A DNA stretch of 64,000 nucleotides from Agarivorans sp. Alg241-V36 (GTDB taxonomy: Bacteria; Pseudomonadota; Gammaproteobacteria; Enterobacterales; Celerinatantimonadaceae): positions 377,163 through 441,162 of the forward strand of contig NZ_UNRE01000001.1 in NCBI RefSeq assembly GCF_900537085.1. Direction: 5' to 3'. Position numbers and translations under genes: made by a program. Position 1 is the stretch's first letter; each line of letters opens with the position of its first letter. Below the pieces are notes generated by a model that was given only the letters and a program-made list of their open reading frames with translations, did no database searches and was not told the origin of the DNA. Shown in pieces: positions 29,495 to 38,815 of the stretch.

Positions 29495-30958
29495 ATGAAG
29501 TTCATCGTTAAACTATTTCCAGAAATTGCCATGAAGAGTAAGCCGGTTCGTAAGCGCTTCAGCAAAATTCTTCAAAGCAATATTCGCAATGTAATTAGTC
29601 CAATCGATGAAACTATTCGTGTGCGTTTAGACTGGGACCGCATGGTGGTTACCTCGCGTAACGACAGTGAAGAAAATCGCGCCGCGTTGATTCAAGCGCT
29701 TTCTTCTACCCCAGGTATCGTTCACTTCTTGGAAGTGAAACAGCATAGCTACACCGACCTACATAATATCTATGAGCTCACTTTTGATGCTTGGAAAGAT
29801 CGCCTAAAAGATAAAACCTTTTGTGTGCGCGTTAAGCGCAGTGGTCAGCAAGATTTTTCATCAATTGAAGTAGAACGCTATGTTGGTGGTGGCTTAAACC
29901 AACACTGTGAAAGCAATGGCGTACGTTTAAAGAATCCTGATGTCACGGTAAAAATCGAAATTACCGACGATGTGATGTATTTGGTGCAAGAGAAGCACCC
30001 TGGCTTAGGCGGCTTCCCTATTGCCACTCAAGAAAGCGTATTGTCGTTAATCTCTGGTGGCTTCGACTCTGGGGTATCCAGCTACCAGCTCATTAAACGT
30101 GGCGCTAAAGTACATTACTGCTTCTTTAATCTAGGTGGCCGAGCTCATGAGTTAGGCGTGAAGCAAGTGGCGCATCACTTATGGAAGCGCTTTGGCTCAT
30201 CACATCGAGTTAAGTTTGTAGCCATCGACTTCGACCCTGTAGTCAATGAGATCCTTGAGAACGTTGATAACGGCCAAATGGGCGTGGTACTCAAGCGTAT
30301 GATGGTGCGAGCCGCGTCTAAAGTAGCGCAGCAGCTGGATATTCCTGCGCTAGTAACTGGCGAAGCGGTAGGGCAGGTCTCTAGTCAAACCTTGGTGAAT
30401 TTAAGCATGATTGACAGAGTCTCAGAAACCTTGATTCTACGCCCGCTAATTGCCACCGATAAACAAGACATTATTGATACCGCCAAACATATCGGCACCA
30501 ATGACTTTGCCGAGACCATGCCAGAATACTGTGGCGTTATTTCAAATAAACCCACGGTAAAAGCGGTTGAATCTAAGTTGCTGGCCGAAGAGCAAAACTT
30601 CGATTTCGCCATCCTAGATAAGGTAGTCGAAGACAGCCGCATTACTGATATTCGCGACGTGACTAAAGAAGCTGACGAGCAAGTAACCGAAGTCGCTAGT
30701 GAAGAAGAACTAGCACAAGATAAAGAAGCGGTAGTCTTGGATATTCGCTCGATAGAAGAACAGGAGCAGCAGCCTTTCTCCATCGACGGTGTTGAAGTAA
30801 AGCATATTCCATTCTTTAAACTATCAACTCAGTTTGGCGATTTAGACCAATCTAAGCATTACATGCTGTATTGTGACCGCGGTGTAATGAGTAAATTGCA
30901 GGCTTTGTATTTGCAAGATGCGGGTTTTAAAAACGTCGCTGTTTATAGCAAAAAATAA
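29495..30958 (+). CDS. thiI: tRNA uridine 4-sulfurtransferase ThiI
   Basis: 487 aa (E. coli 482). N-terminal ferredoxin-like and THUMP RNA-binding domains (about 1-165), PP-loop ATPase [10 protein letters not shown], and a C-terminal rhodanese domain with the persulfide Cys460 in [18 protein letters not shown]. It makes 4-thiouridine at tRNA position 8 and, with the rhodanese domain present, can donate sulfur for the thiazole of thiamine. The gene has its own promoter region (170 bp) and a terminator. Confidence 0.97.
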   Translation: MKFIVKLFPEIAMKSKPVRKRFSKILQSNIRNVISPIDETIRVRLDWDRMVVTSRNDSEENRAALIQALSSTPGIVHFLEVKQHSYTDLHNIYELTFDAWKDRLKDKTFCVRVKRSGQQDFSSIEVERYVGGGLNQHCESNGVRLKNPDVTVKIEITDDVMYLVQEKHPGLGGFPIATQESVLSLISGGFDSGVSSYQLIKRGAKVHYCFFNLGGRAHELGVKQVAHHLWKRFGSSHRVKFVAIDFDPVVNEILENVDNGQMGVVLKRMMVRAASKVAQQLDIPALVTGEAVGQVSSQTLVNLSMIDRVSETLILRPLIATDKQDIIDTAKHIGTNDFAETMPEYCGVISNKPTVKAVESKLLAEEQNFDFAILDKVVEDSRITDIRDVTKEADEQVTEVASEEELAQDKEAVVLDIRSIEEQEQQPFSIDGVEVKHIPFFKLSTQFGDLDQSKHYMLYCDRGVMSKLQALYLQDAGFKNVAVYSKK

Positions 30959-30967
30959 GCATGAAGA

Positions 30968-30992
30968 GAGCCGACGAAAGTCGGCTTTTTTG
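30968..30992 (+). terminator. Terminator of thiI
   Basis: AGCCGAC-GAAA-GTCGGCT stem with a GNRA tetraloop and T6 tail. Confidence 0.92.
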
Positions 30993-31155
30993 TAAACTTT
31001 ACCAAGCAAACTCGTTAATAACTATGCGTTTTTCTGCCTACTTAGCATTTTTGCAAGCTTTTACTGATGGCTCACTCAAATCCTGCGTTTTGTCACACCG
31101 TTTGCTGCTAGGTGGTATAAACTTAAATTAGGTTTTAGCACAAAGGGGTAGATGT

Positions 31156-31659
31156 ATGAGCGCTCTATTTTTAGTTACTGCCATGGGTGAAGATAAGCCC
31201 GGTACGCTAAATCGCTTGGCCGATATCACCCACTCTCATCAAGGAAAGTGGTTAAGTAGTCGGGTTGTAAATTTAGACGGGCAAGTGGCTTGTATCTTCA
31301 AAGTGCAGGTTCCGCAAAAAAACAGTCAGGCCTTGCAGCAAGCTTTGCTCGCAGTGGACGACTTACACTTAACCATAAATGACTGTAAACCCGCTCACTT
31401 AACTCAAAGTGAGTCATTAAGTTTGGTGATTGACGCTGAAGACCGCCCTGGCTTAATTAACGACATAACGCGTTTATTGGTGGGGCATGGAGTTAATGTT
31501 AATAAGCTCGAATGCCATCGAATGAGCGTGCCCGAAGCTGGCGGCAGCGTGTTTACTGCTGAACTAGACCTTATGGTGCCAGATAGTGAAAACACCGCAG
31601 GGATTATTGCCGAGATAGAAAGTTTGCAATCTCAGATGGTGGTAAACCAAGTTCACTAA
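31156..31659 (+). CDS. GcvR-like ACT-domain regulator
   Basis: 167 aa made of two ACT domains: residues about 3-75 (FLVTAMGEDKPGTLNRLADI) and about 88-160 (LSLVIDAEDRPGLINDITRLL ... VNVNKLECHRMSV). The arrangement equals GcvR, which binds glycine and holds the GcvA activator of the glycine cleavage operon in check. Here no gcv gene is adjacent, so the partner is inferred. RBS AAAGGGG is upstream. It could be a paralogue with another amino-acid ligand. Confidence 0.78.
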   Translation: MSALFLVTAMGEDKPGTLNRLADITHSHQGKWLSSRVVNLDGQVACIFKVQVPQKNSQALQQALLAVDDLHLTINDCKPAHLTQSESLSLVIDAEDRPGLINDITRLLVGHGVNVNKLECHRMSVPEAGGSVFTAELDLMVPDSENTAGIIAEIESLQSQMVVNQVH

Positions 31660-31676
31660 ATTAATTGGTAAACAGT

Positions 31677-31703
31677 AAAAAAGGGCAGCTAGCTGCCCTT
31701 TTT
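31677..31703. terminator. Bidirectional terminator between the ACT protein and CBS protein genes
   Basis: A perfect palindrome AGGGCAGCTAGCTGCCCT flanked by A and T runs serves both convergent genes. Confidence 0.9.
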
Positions 31704-31727
31704 AGTGAGTAATGAATGCTGGTTTAA

Positions 31728-32132
31728 TTATTTAAGATTAAATTCCTTCACAGCATGAAGAATGCTTCGAATACTGTATTGACCAATAAATTTGCCATTC
31801 TGCACCACTGGCATTCTGCGACGTTTTTCCTTAATTAACTTTTCCGCCACAGCAAGAATATCCATGTCGGTGCCAATAATATCTACTTCTTCACTCATGT
31901 AATCAGAGACTGGGCCGCCAATCTCACCATGATAAGTGCCTTTTAAAATGGCCTGTAAGCAATCAATTTCAGAAATAACGCCTACTACTTCACGTCGCTC
32001 GTTAATAACGGTCGCGCCAGAAACCTTGGCAGTAATCATGATATCAATGGCTTCAAATAGTGAGTTTGAAGGGGTAACCGTAACCGGATTTTTGGTCATG
32101 TAGTCAATTGCACGAATAGAGGTTAACGGCAT
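31728..32132 (-). CDS. Two-CBS-domain protein
   Basis: 134 aa formed entirely of a CBS pair (Bateman module): YMTKNPVTVTPSNSLFEAIDIM ... GVISEIDCLQAIL, and YMSEEVDIIGTDMDILAVAEKLI ... MPVVQNGKFIGQYSI. Such modules bind adenine nucleotides and regulate partner enzymes or channels. There is no attached effector domain, so it acts in trans on an unknown partner. RBS GGAAGAAAGC precedes the ATG. Confidence 0.85.
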   Translation of the reverse strand: MPLTSIRAIDYMTKNPVTVTPSNSLFEAIDIMITAKVSGATVINERREVVGVISEIDCLQAILKGTYHGEIGGPVSDYMSEEVDIIGTDMDILAVAEKLIKEKRRRMPVVQNGKFIGQYSIRSILHAVKEFNLK

Positions 32133-32446
32133 GCTTTCTTCCTTAAAATTGCAGGGTTTCTTTAAGATATGAATAAAAAAAACGCTTTTTGTCCAGTTGT
32201 TTGTATAAAAAACTAGTGCGAGTTAAAAAAACCAAGGTGACTTTGAATTAATTGTAGTTGTAATGTTGCTCAATAGTCGTATTTTTTGTGGGTAATTAGA
32301 TTAATAGCCCTTTGGTTACTCTAATTGCTCTGCTTACTACCTTGGTCTAGCGATGTAAATTGTGTGAACAATGAATACTTTAGTCTTAGCCGATACACGT
32401 TACACTTGAGCTTAATTGCTTAAGTTCAGCCAAAGAGATCCCGCTA
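32133..32446. other. Intergenic region between the CBS gene and the pat-like gene
   Basis: 314 AT-rich bases with divergent promoters. I looked for a CRP site, because E. coli patZ is cAMP-CRP controlled, but found no clear TGTGA-N6-TCACA match. No ORF with a ribosome site is seen. Confidence 0.6.
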
Positions 32447-35155
32447 ATGAGTCAACGCAAGCTGCATGATTTGTTTTCGCCAAAGTCTATCGCGGTTATT
32501 GGCGCATCTAATCGTTCCTCACGCCCAGGCAATGTGGTAATGAAAAACCTGATGAGTGCAGGTTTTAATGGCCCCGTTATGCCGGTAAGCCCTAAATATA
32601 AAGCGGTGTTAGGCGTACTGGCTTATCCAAGTATCGAGAAGCTCCCGCAGCGGCCAGACCTCGCCATTATTTGTGTTAACGCCAGCCGCCTGCCAGAGGT
32701 TGTGGAAAAGCTCGGCCAATTTGGCTGCAAGGCGGCGATTATTACCGCCGGTGGTTTAGACATTACTTTGGAAGGACAAGAACAAAGTGTTGCAGAGCAG
32801 GTTCTGGCATTTGGCCAGCGCTACGGCATGCGTATTTTAGGTCCAAACAGTTTGGGTTTAATGCTGCCCAACATTGGCCTAAACGCTTCCTTTGCACACG
32901 CTAATAGCCAGCCCGGCAAAATCGCCTTTGTATCGCAATCGGCTGCGGTGTGCACAACCGTACTTGATTGGGCAAACAACAAGGGCATTGGATTCTCATC
33001 TTTCATCTCATTGGGGGATGCTTTAGACATCGACTTTGGCGAACTGCTCGACTTCTTAGCTCGAGACGCCAAAACCCAAGTGATTATGTTGTATATCGAC
33101 TCGGTGAAAGACACTCAACGCTTTATGTCGGCGGCTCGAGCTGCCTCGCGCAACAAAGCCATATTGGTGATTAAGTCTGGCCGCAGCCGCTTAGGCGCGC
33201 AAGCCGCAGCGCTGCATACTGGTGGCTTAGTCGGTAACGATGCGGTATACGATGCAGCCTTTAAGCGTGCTGGTATGTTGCGTGTGAAAGATCTTCACGA
33301 GTTATTTGCTGCAGTAGAAACGTTAACCTACGCCAACCCTCTGCAAGGCGAACGCTTAGCCATACTAAGTAATGGCGGTGGCCCAGCTGTGCTGGCGGTA
33401 GATGCTTTGATGGAGCGCGGGGGTAAACTGGCAGAATTCTCTCAAGAAACCCTAGCAAAGCTCTCCGAGGTGCTACCCAGTGCTTGGTCAGGGCAAAACC
33501 CTTTGGATATTGTTGGTGACGCAGACCCAAGCCGCTACGCTAAAGCCTTAGACATTGTGGCTAGCTCGGGCGAAGCCGACGCACTGCTATTAATGCATGC
33601 ACCTTCTGCCTTAGCCGGCGCCGAGTCTACAGCCGACGCTTTAATTAACGTAATTAAGCAAGACAGCAAGGCGCGCCGTTTAAATATTCTTACCAACTGG
33701 ATGGGCGAAGAAACCGCTTATTCAGGCCGCTTGGCTTTCACCAAGGCAGGCATTCCTACTTACCGCACTCCCGAGGGGGCAGTGGGCGCATTTATGCATA
33801 TGGTGGAGTTTCGCCGCAACCAAAAGCTGTTGTCGGAAACCCCCAGCACCACTGACAGAACCTTAGTTGATCAATCGGCTAAGCAAGTGCTCCAGCAAGC
33901 GATAGCTAAAAATATACTTGTACTGGAAACCCATGACGCCAAGCCCCTGTTGCACGCTTATGGTTTGCAAACTATCGATACCTGGTTTGTACACAATGTT
34001 GAAGAAGCCATTAGCTGTGCCGATAAAATCGGTTATCCGGTAGCTTTAAAAATTCAATCGCCCGATATATTGCATAAATCAGATGTGCATGGGGTGAGCT
34101 TAAACATTAATAACCAGCATGAGCTGGAAATAGCCGCAGAATCAATGCTCGACCGAGTTAAACAAGCCTACCCGCAAGCCAAGGTTGAAGGCATGATCTT
34201 GCAGCGAATGGCCTTAACTGCTGGCGCACAAGAGCTGCGTGTGGCGGTAATTAATGACCCAGTATTTGGCCCCGCGATTTTCTTAGGCGAGGGCGGTTCA
34301 GAGTGGGACGAAACCCAAGATGCGGCGGTAGCCCTTCCTCCACTTAACATGAGTTTGGCGCGCTACTTGGTTATCTCAGCGCTTAAAGCAGAAAAGATTC
34401 GAGACAGACGTTTGCCTAATGGCTTAAAAATGCAGGCGCTTTGCAACATGTTAACTCGGCTCTCAAATCTAATTATTGATTGCCCAGAGATTGCCCGCTT
34501 AGATCTTAATCCTGTGCTAGCTGCCGGTGATAACATTACTTTGCTGGACGTGAATATGCGTTTGCAAAAAAGCGATGAGCGCTCAAGCCAGCGCCTTGCT
34601 ATTCGCCCTTATCCCAAAGAGCTTGAAGAATATTGCCAAACTAAAAGTGGCACTAAAGTACTGCTTCGCCCGATTTTGCCGGAAGATGAGCCAAACCACT
34701 TAGCTTTTGATTCATCGCTTACCGAAGAAGATCGCTACAAGCGTTACTTTGGCGCGCGCGGTCAAATGACCCATGAAGAAATGGCGCTATTAACTCAAAT
34801 TGATTATGCCCGAGAAATGGCCTTTATTGCGGTAGATGAACAAGCTGAAGACGACCGGATGATATTAGGTGTAGTACGCGCCAGCATTGACCCCGATAAC
34901 TTAGATGCCGAATTTGCCATGGTGGTGAGAAGTGACCTACAAGGCCAAGGCTTAGGCAAGCACTTGCTGCAAAAGTTAAAACGCTACTATCAACAAATGG
35001 GCACTCAAACTTTAAGCGGCATGACCATGATTCAAAACCGTGGCATGGCAGGTTTGGCCAAACATCTTGGTTTTAAAGTTAAGTTTGAGCTGGAAGATGG
35101 GGTAATTGAAATGCAGCTTGAACTACAAAACAATCCCCCAACCAATAATGAGTAG
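32447..35155 (+). CDS. pat: Protein lysine acetyltransferase of the Pat/PatZ (YfiQ) type, with acyl-CoA synthetase-like domain
   Basis: 902 aa. Residues 1-about 720 form an NDP-forming acyl-CoA synthetase (CoA-binding PKSIAVIGASNRSSRPG, FVSQSAAVCTTVLDWA, ATP-grasp part GYPVALKIQSPDILHKSDVHGV). The C-terminus, about 735-890, is a GNAT acetyltransferase (VLLRPILPEDEPNHLAF, acetyl-CoA loop RSDLQGQGLGKHLL). Pat acetylates and inactivates acetyl-CoA synthetase and other proteins. His257 in ALHTGGLVGND sits where true ADP-forming acyl-CoA synthetases have their phosphorylated His; as I recall, enterobacterial Pat has Asn there. So this protein may keep synthetase activity. No partner gene is adjacent. 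Confidence 0.93.
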   Translation: MSQRKLHDLFSPKSIAVIGASNRSSRPGNVVMKNLMSAGFNGPVMPVSPKYKAVLGVLAYPSIEKLPQRPDLAIICVNASRLPEVVEKLGQFGCKAAIITAGGLDITLEGQEQSVAEQVLAFGQRYGMRILGPNSLGLMLPNIGLNASFAHANSQPGKIAFVSQSAAVCTTVLDWANNKGIGFSSFISLGDALDIDFGELLDFLARDAKTQVIMLYIDSVKDTQRFMSAARAASRNKAILVIKSGRSRLGAQAAALHTGGLVGNDAVYDAAFKRAGMLRVKDLHELFAAVETLTYANPLQGERLAILSNGGGPAVLAVDALMERGGKLAEFSQETLAKLSEVLPSAWSGQNPLDIVGDADPSRYAKALDIVASSGEADALLLMHAPSALAGAESTADALINVIKQDSKARRLNILTNWMGEETAYSGRLAFTKAGIPTYRTPEGAVGAFMHMVEFRRNQKLLSETPSTTDRTLVDQSAKQVLQQAIAKNILVLETHDAKPLLHAYGLQTIDTWFVHNVEEAISCADKIGYPVALKIQSPDILHKSDVHGVSLNINNQHELEIAAESMLDRVKQAYPQAKVEGMILQRMALTAGAQELRVAVINDPVFGPAIFLGEGGSEWDETQDAAVALPPLNMSLARYLVISALKAEKIRDRRLPNGLKMQALCNMLTRLSNLIIDCPEIARLDLNPVLAAGDNITLLDVNMRLQKSDERSSQRLAIRPYPKELEEYCQTKSGTKVLLRPILPEDEPNHLAFDSSLTEEDRYKRYFGARGQMTHEEMALLTQIDYAREMAFIAVDEQAEDDRMILGVVRASIDPDNLDAEFAMVVRSDLQGQGLGKHLLQKLKRYYQQMGTQTLSGMTMIQNRGMAGLAKHLGFKVKFELEDGVIEMQLELQNNPPTNNE

Positions 35156-35171
35156 CTAGGATCTAAAGAAC

Positions 35172-35987
35172 CTAGTTAGCGCTTGAGTTTACAAACTGCT
35201 GCATCACTGCGCAGTTTGCATTAATGCGCTGGTCAAAGTCTTCTAGAGCTGGGGTTTCGCTGCACGCACCTTGCTTAGCGCCAATGCGCACTAAGCATGA
35301 CTCAAAAGAGCTATCGTAGTGGTTGTGAATTAAACCATCGTCAAGCGGGCAACCATCAATACTGTTGTCTTCTGCCACCGAAAAGTACTCGGCTAAGCTG
35401 TTGCGCAAACCATAACTGAAGCTGCCGGCTGCTTGCTCAGGCTCAAACGAATACACGTAGCAGTGGTGCTGCAATACATCCTCATGACAGGTAAGTATGC
35501 CGTCTCGGCTTAGGGCTTTAAGCAAAGCTTGCTGCTTGATTAACAGCTTACCTTCTTGCGAACTTTCCTCGGTTTCCACTGCATTACCATCGGCGACACC
35601 GAAGCCGCGATTAGGGTTTTCTCCTTGAATGTTAAAGCGATGCCCAGCTTTAAAACCAGTAGGATTTACTAGCGGCAATAAGCTTAGGTTTACGCTTGTG
35701 AAAACCTGTTCACTGAGCTGGCTAAGAAACTTTAACATGCCCCAAGGGCCAGCAGCCTCTTCACCATGAAAGCCAGCACTAATCAATATATTGGGTAGAT
35801 GCTCCTGAGGCGCGGGTGAGCAATACAAATCCACCGGATAGTTTTCAATGTCGCCGAGGGTTTGTTTTAGCATGCCTAAGCGCTGCATTTGTTCACTAAG
35901 TAGTGAATAAAATCTGTCGATGTCATTGCTGGCGCAGCCAAATTGTTGAGACTGCCAATGAAACTGTTGGAATGAAGAACGACTCAC
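35172..35987 (-). CDS. M14-type zinc carboxypeptidase/AstE-like protein
   Basis: 271 aa from a GTG at 35987, preceded by AGGAG with an 8-nt spacer. The zinc site is H74-G-E-E77 (ISAGFHGEE) with His168 in LTCHED; NPNRGFG gives the substrate-binding Asn-Arg and Glu244 in CSETPALEDF fits the catalytic glutamate. This is the M14 carboxypeptidase/succinylglutamate desuccinylase fold. No signal peptide, so cytosolic. The ligand is unknown and the neighbours do not define a pathway. It is convergent with the pat-like gene, 16 bp apart. Confidence 0.75.
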   Translation of the reverse strand: MSRSSFQQFHWQSQQFGCASNDIDRFYSLLSEQMQRLGMLKQTLGDIENYPVDLYCSPAPQEHLPNILISAGFHGEEAAGPWGMLKFLSQLSEQVFTSVNLSLLPLVNPTGFKAGHRFNIQGENPNRGFGVADGNAVETEESSQEGKLLIKQQALLKALSRDGILTCHEDVLQHHCYVYSFEPEQAAGSFSYGLRNSLAEYFSVAEDNSIDGCPLDDGLIHNHYDSSFESCLVRIGAKQGACSETPALEDFDQRINANCAVMQQFVNSSAN

Positions 35988-36131
35988 AACCTAAGCTCCT
36001 GCATGGTTACGTGATTGGATACACGAACACTACCAGTAGTTTTGCCTAGGCTCTAGTCTGGAACGGCATTTACTTGTTTTCTATTTGCTTTTTAAAGTAT
36101 TGGTGGGCGGGGCTTGAATGACTAAATTGGC

Positions 36132-36821
36132 TTAATCGTCGTCATCTGGATATTGGCTCACGACTTCAGCAAGTTCTTGTTGAAACAGCTCTGCAATCGC
36201 TCGATGTTTATCACTTAAATAGAAGTAGCTTTGAATAGTGACGTAGGGAGAGCCAAAACAGGGCTTTATTTGTAACTTCTCTACATCATCAAGTAGGAAT
36301 TCAACGGAGCGTTTACTGGCAGGGAAGTAGTCTGCTCGACCTCGCCTTAGCATTTCTACCATTTGTTGTGGTGTTGAGACTTTCTCGTGACCCATTTCAG
36401 ATATGTTGTAAAACATATTGAAGTAAGGAATACCGTTTAAGCCAACCGGCTTAAAATTTTTTAGTTGCTGAGGGTCGCTCACGCAGTTTTGCTCGCTAGG
36501 CACCCAAATCCACAATGATGACCTTTCGATAGGCACATCAATTTTTATCATATTGTTGGAATCACGACCGGGAATGTCATAGGGAAAAGCTTCGCCATCT
36601 AACTCGCCATTTTGTACTAGGCGGTGGGCACGGGCTTCGGGTAGAGGAATAAGCTCTAATTCAATGTCTATATTTTCTGCAGCTTCACTCAAGTAGTCTA
36701 AGCCTGGCTCATCTTCGCCCGAATCTAAATCGTAGTCGAGCACAGCTACTTTCATCAACGCTGCTGCGTTAATGCTACAAGATATAAAAAAAAGACTCGC
36801 TGCGAACAAAGGCGCGGCCAT
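36132..36821 (-). CDS. Periplasmic substrate-binding protein-like (family 3 fold)
   Basis: 229 aa with a signal peptide ending near SINAAA. The remainder fits the small PBPb fold common in Alteromonadales: LPEARAHRLVQNGELDGEAFPYD, then VGLNGIPYFNMFYNI and VEMLRRGRADYFPASKRSVEFLL. These lone proteins usually have no transporter beside them. It ends in PDDDD. The ligand is unknown; a sensory or scavenging role is possible. It lies between the peptidase and the LysR gene, all on the minus strand but 88 bp or more apart. Confidence 0.7.
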   Translation of the reverse strand: MAAPLFAASLFFISCSINAAALMKVAVLDYDLDSGEDEPGLDYLSEAAENIDIELELIPLPEARAHRLVQNGELDGEAFPYDIPGRDSNNMIKIDVPIERSSLWIWVPSEQNCVSDPQQLKNFKPVGLNGIPYFNMFYNISEMGHEKVSTPQQMVEMLRRGRADYFPASKRSVEFLLDDVEKLQIKPCFGSPYVTIQSYFYLSDKHRAIAELFQQELAEVVSQYPDDDD

Positions 36822-36909
36822 AATTACCTAGGCATTTTATTGGCTTAAGCAAAGTATAGAGGGCATTTCAGCTAAGCTGATTGTATTTTAGCCATTTTGT
36901 GCTGAATGC

Positions 36910-37812
36910 CTAAAAATACTCCGAAATGGCTAGGTAATGCTGCCTAATATGTTCGATCAGCAATTTGATTTTTTTCGGTTGTTGGCGGGTAAACGGATAC
37001 ATGGCGTAAATACCCAGCACCTTTGCCGCTTGTCCTACTAGCACTTCTTGTAAGTCTTGCGTGGCTAAATCCTGGTAGACCAAACAGCGCGGCACATAAA
37101 TTAAACCGTGCCCCGCTAAAGCGGTTTTACGTAAGGCCCGAGCATTGTTGGTGCTAAAACCACTATTGATGCGAATGGCTTGCGTATTGCTGCCAACCTT
37201 AAATAGCCAGTCTTCGGCACCACCTTCTTGGTAGCTATAACTTAAGCAGCGGTGTTGTTTAAGTTCATCGGGGGTGGCGGGAGTACCATGTTGCTTTAAG
37301 TAGGCAGGGCTGGCTACAACCACCCAGTGCGAGTCGATAATGTGTCGAGCAATTAACGAAGAGTCGGGCAAGCTGCCGGTACGAATCACCAAATCGAAGC
37401 CATCTTCTAATAGGTCGACGAAGCGGTTGTCCATCGACATCTCAATACTAATTTCGGGGTGTTGCTCGCTAAAAGCCGCTAAGGCTTCGGCAAGTAGTAA
37501 CTCCCCAGAAATTGTAGGTACGCTAATACGAATTTTGCCACTTAGGCTTTCGCCATATTCGCCTACTTCGGCGAAGGCTTCTTGGGCGCTCAAAGCTATG
37601 TTTTTCGCTTGGCTGTAAAGCGCTTGGCCTGCCTCGGTTAGGCTAAGTTTGCGAGTAGTGCGGTAAAGCAGCTGCACAGCGAGTTGTTGCTCTAACCTCG
37701 CCACGCGTTTACTCACCACCGAGTTGGTTAACTCGCGCTGTTCAGCCACTCGGGAGAATGAACCCTGCTCGACTACATCAGCAAATAAAATCAAATCATC
37801 TACATTAGGCAT
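36910..37812 (-). CDS. LysR-type transcriptional regulator
   Basis: 300 aa. N-terminal winged helix (MPNVDDLILFADVVEQGSFSRVAEQRELTNSVVSKRVARLEQQL) and a C-terminal effector-binding domain (ISVPTISGELLLAEALAAF onwards), of the CrgA/DmlR-like branch. It is divergent from the D-lactate operon across 220 AT-rich bases, the classic layout for a LysR regulator and its target, so control of lldEFG-dld by lactate or a related acid is a reasonable inference. I could not define a specific T-N11-A operator. Confidence 0.92.
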   Translation of the reverse strand: MPNVDDLILFADVVEQGSFSRVAEQRELTNSVVSKRVARLEQQLAVQLLYRTTRKLSLTEAGQALYSQAKNIALSAQEAFAEVGEYGESLSGKIRISVPTISGELLLAEALAAFSEQHPEISIEMSMDNRFVDLLEDGFDLVIRTGSLPDSSLIARHIIDSHWVVVASPAYLKQHGTPATPDELKQHRCLSYSYQEGGAEDWLFKVGSNTQAIRINSGFSTNNARALRKTALAGHGLIYVPRCLVYQDLATQDLQEVLVGQAAKVLGIYAMYPFTRQQPKKIKLLIEHIRQHYLAISEYF

Positions 37813-38032
37813 GTTTTGGAAATAATTAATTTCTTTGTTTCTATATATGGATAAATAACCAAGGTGTAAAGTAAATGTTAATTAAAGGTTTGTTTTTAGC
37901 TAAAGCTTGCATAGCAGTTCACGCTTTACTTGCACTAAGGTCTGATTTTCGCCCGCGCATAAACAACTAGAATCAAAGCTGAAATGCTAAACCTTAATGA
38001 ATAACGTGTTGTTCTAAGAGTAAGGAAAAGGG

Positions 38033-38815
38033 ATGAGCCAAACGGGATTAAGGATTTACCCCAGCAAACCACATAAGGTGTATTTTTATGCCACGTGTTT
38101 GTTGGACGTGCTCGATCCCGATGGTGGCATTGCAGCCATAGAGCTTATCGAACAACAAGGGGTAGAAGTAGTTTGGGTCGAAAAGCAAAGTTGTTGCGGC
38201 CAACCTGCATATACCTCTGGCTATCAAGGCCAAGCTAAAACCGTTGCCTTAAGCCAAATGGAACTGTTCCCCAAAAACTATCCCATTGTGGTGATGTCTG
38301 GCTCTTGCGCCGGAATGATGTTTAAACACTACCCCCAGCTATTTAAGAATGACGAGATTTACGCTGACCAAGCGGAAGCATTTGCTGAGCGGGTGTTCGA
38401 GTTCAGTGAATTTTTAGCCCACATTTGCCGAGCAAAACTGCATGACCAAGGCCCCTTAAGCTCGGTGGTATTGCATACCTCTTGCAGCGGAAGGCGAGAG
38501 TTAGGCATACATGCAAGCTCGCAAGCCCTGCTGTCACAACTCAAAAACGTAGAGCTTAAAAAAGCCGATTACGAAACTGAATGCTGTGGCTTTGGCGGCA
38601 GCTTTGCACTGCGCCATAGCGAGATTAGCGAAGCTATGGTGGAAGACAAGGCAAAGCATCTAAAACAATCTGGTGCTAACTACTTAGTGAGTGCCGATTG
38701 GGGTTGTTTAGCCAATATCAACGGCCACTTAGCCTACCGCGGAGAAGGCAATCAGTTTAGCGGCCAGCACCTAGCTAGCTTTTTATGGCAGCGCACCTTA
38801 GGAGCTAAGGCATGA
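38033..38815 (+). CDS. lldE: Lactate oxidation CCG-domain protein LldE (LutA type)
   Basis: 260 aa with two cysteine-rich CCG domains: CLLDVLDPDGG ... SCCGQPAYTSGYQ and HTSCSGRRELG ... ECCGFGGSFALRHSEIS. LldE/LutA with LldF and LldG forms an L-lactate dehydrogenase complex in Shewanella, Bacillus and Campylobacter relatives. TAAGGAAAAGGG precedes the ATG. It overlaps lldF by 4 bp (ATGA). First gene of the four-gene lactate operon. Confidence 0.93.
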   Translation: MSQTGLRIYPSKPHKVYFYATCLLDVLDPDGGIAAIELIEQQGVEVVWVEKQSCCGQPAYTSGYQGQAKTVALSQMELFPKNYPIVVMSGSCAGMMFKHYPQLFKNDEIYADQAEAFAERVFEFSEFLAHICRAKLHDQGPLSSVVLHTSCSGRRELGIHASSQALLSQLKNVELKKADYETECCGFGGSFALRHSEISEAMVEDKAKHLKQSGANYLVSADWGCLANINGHLAYRGEGNQFSGQHLASFLWQRTLGAKA

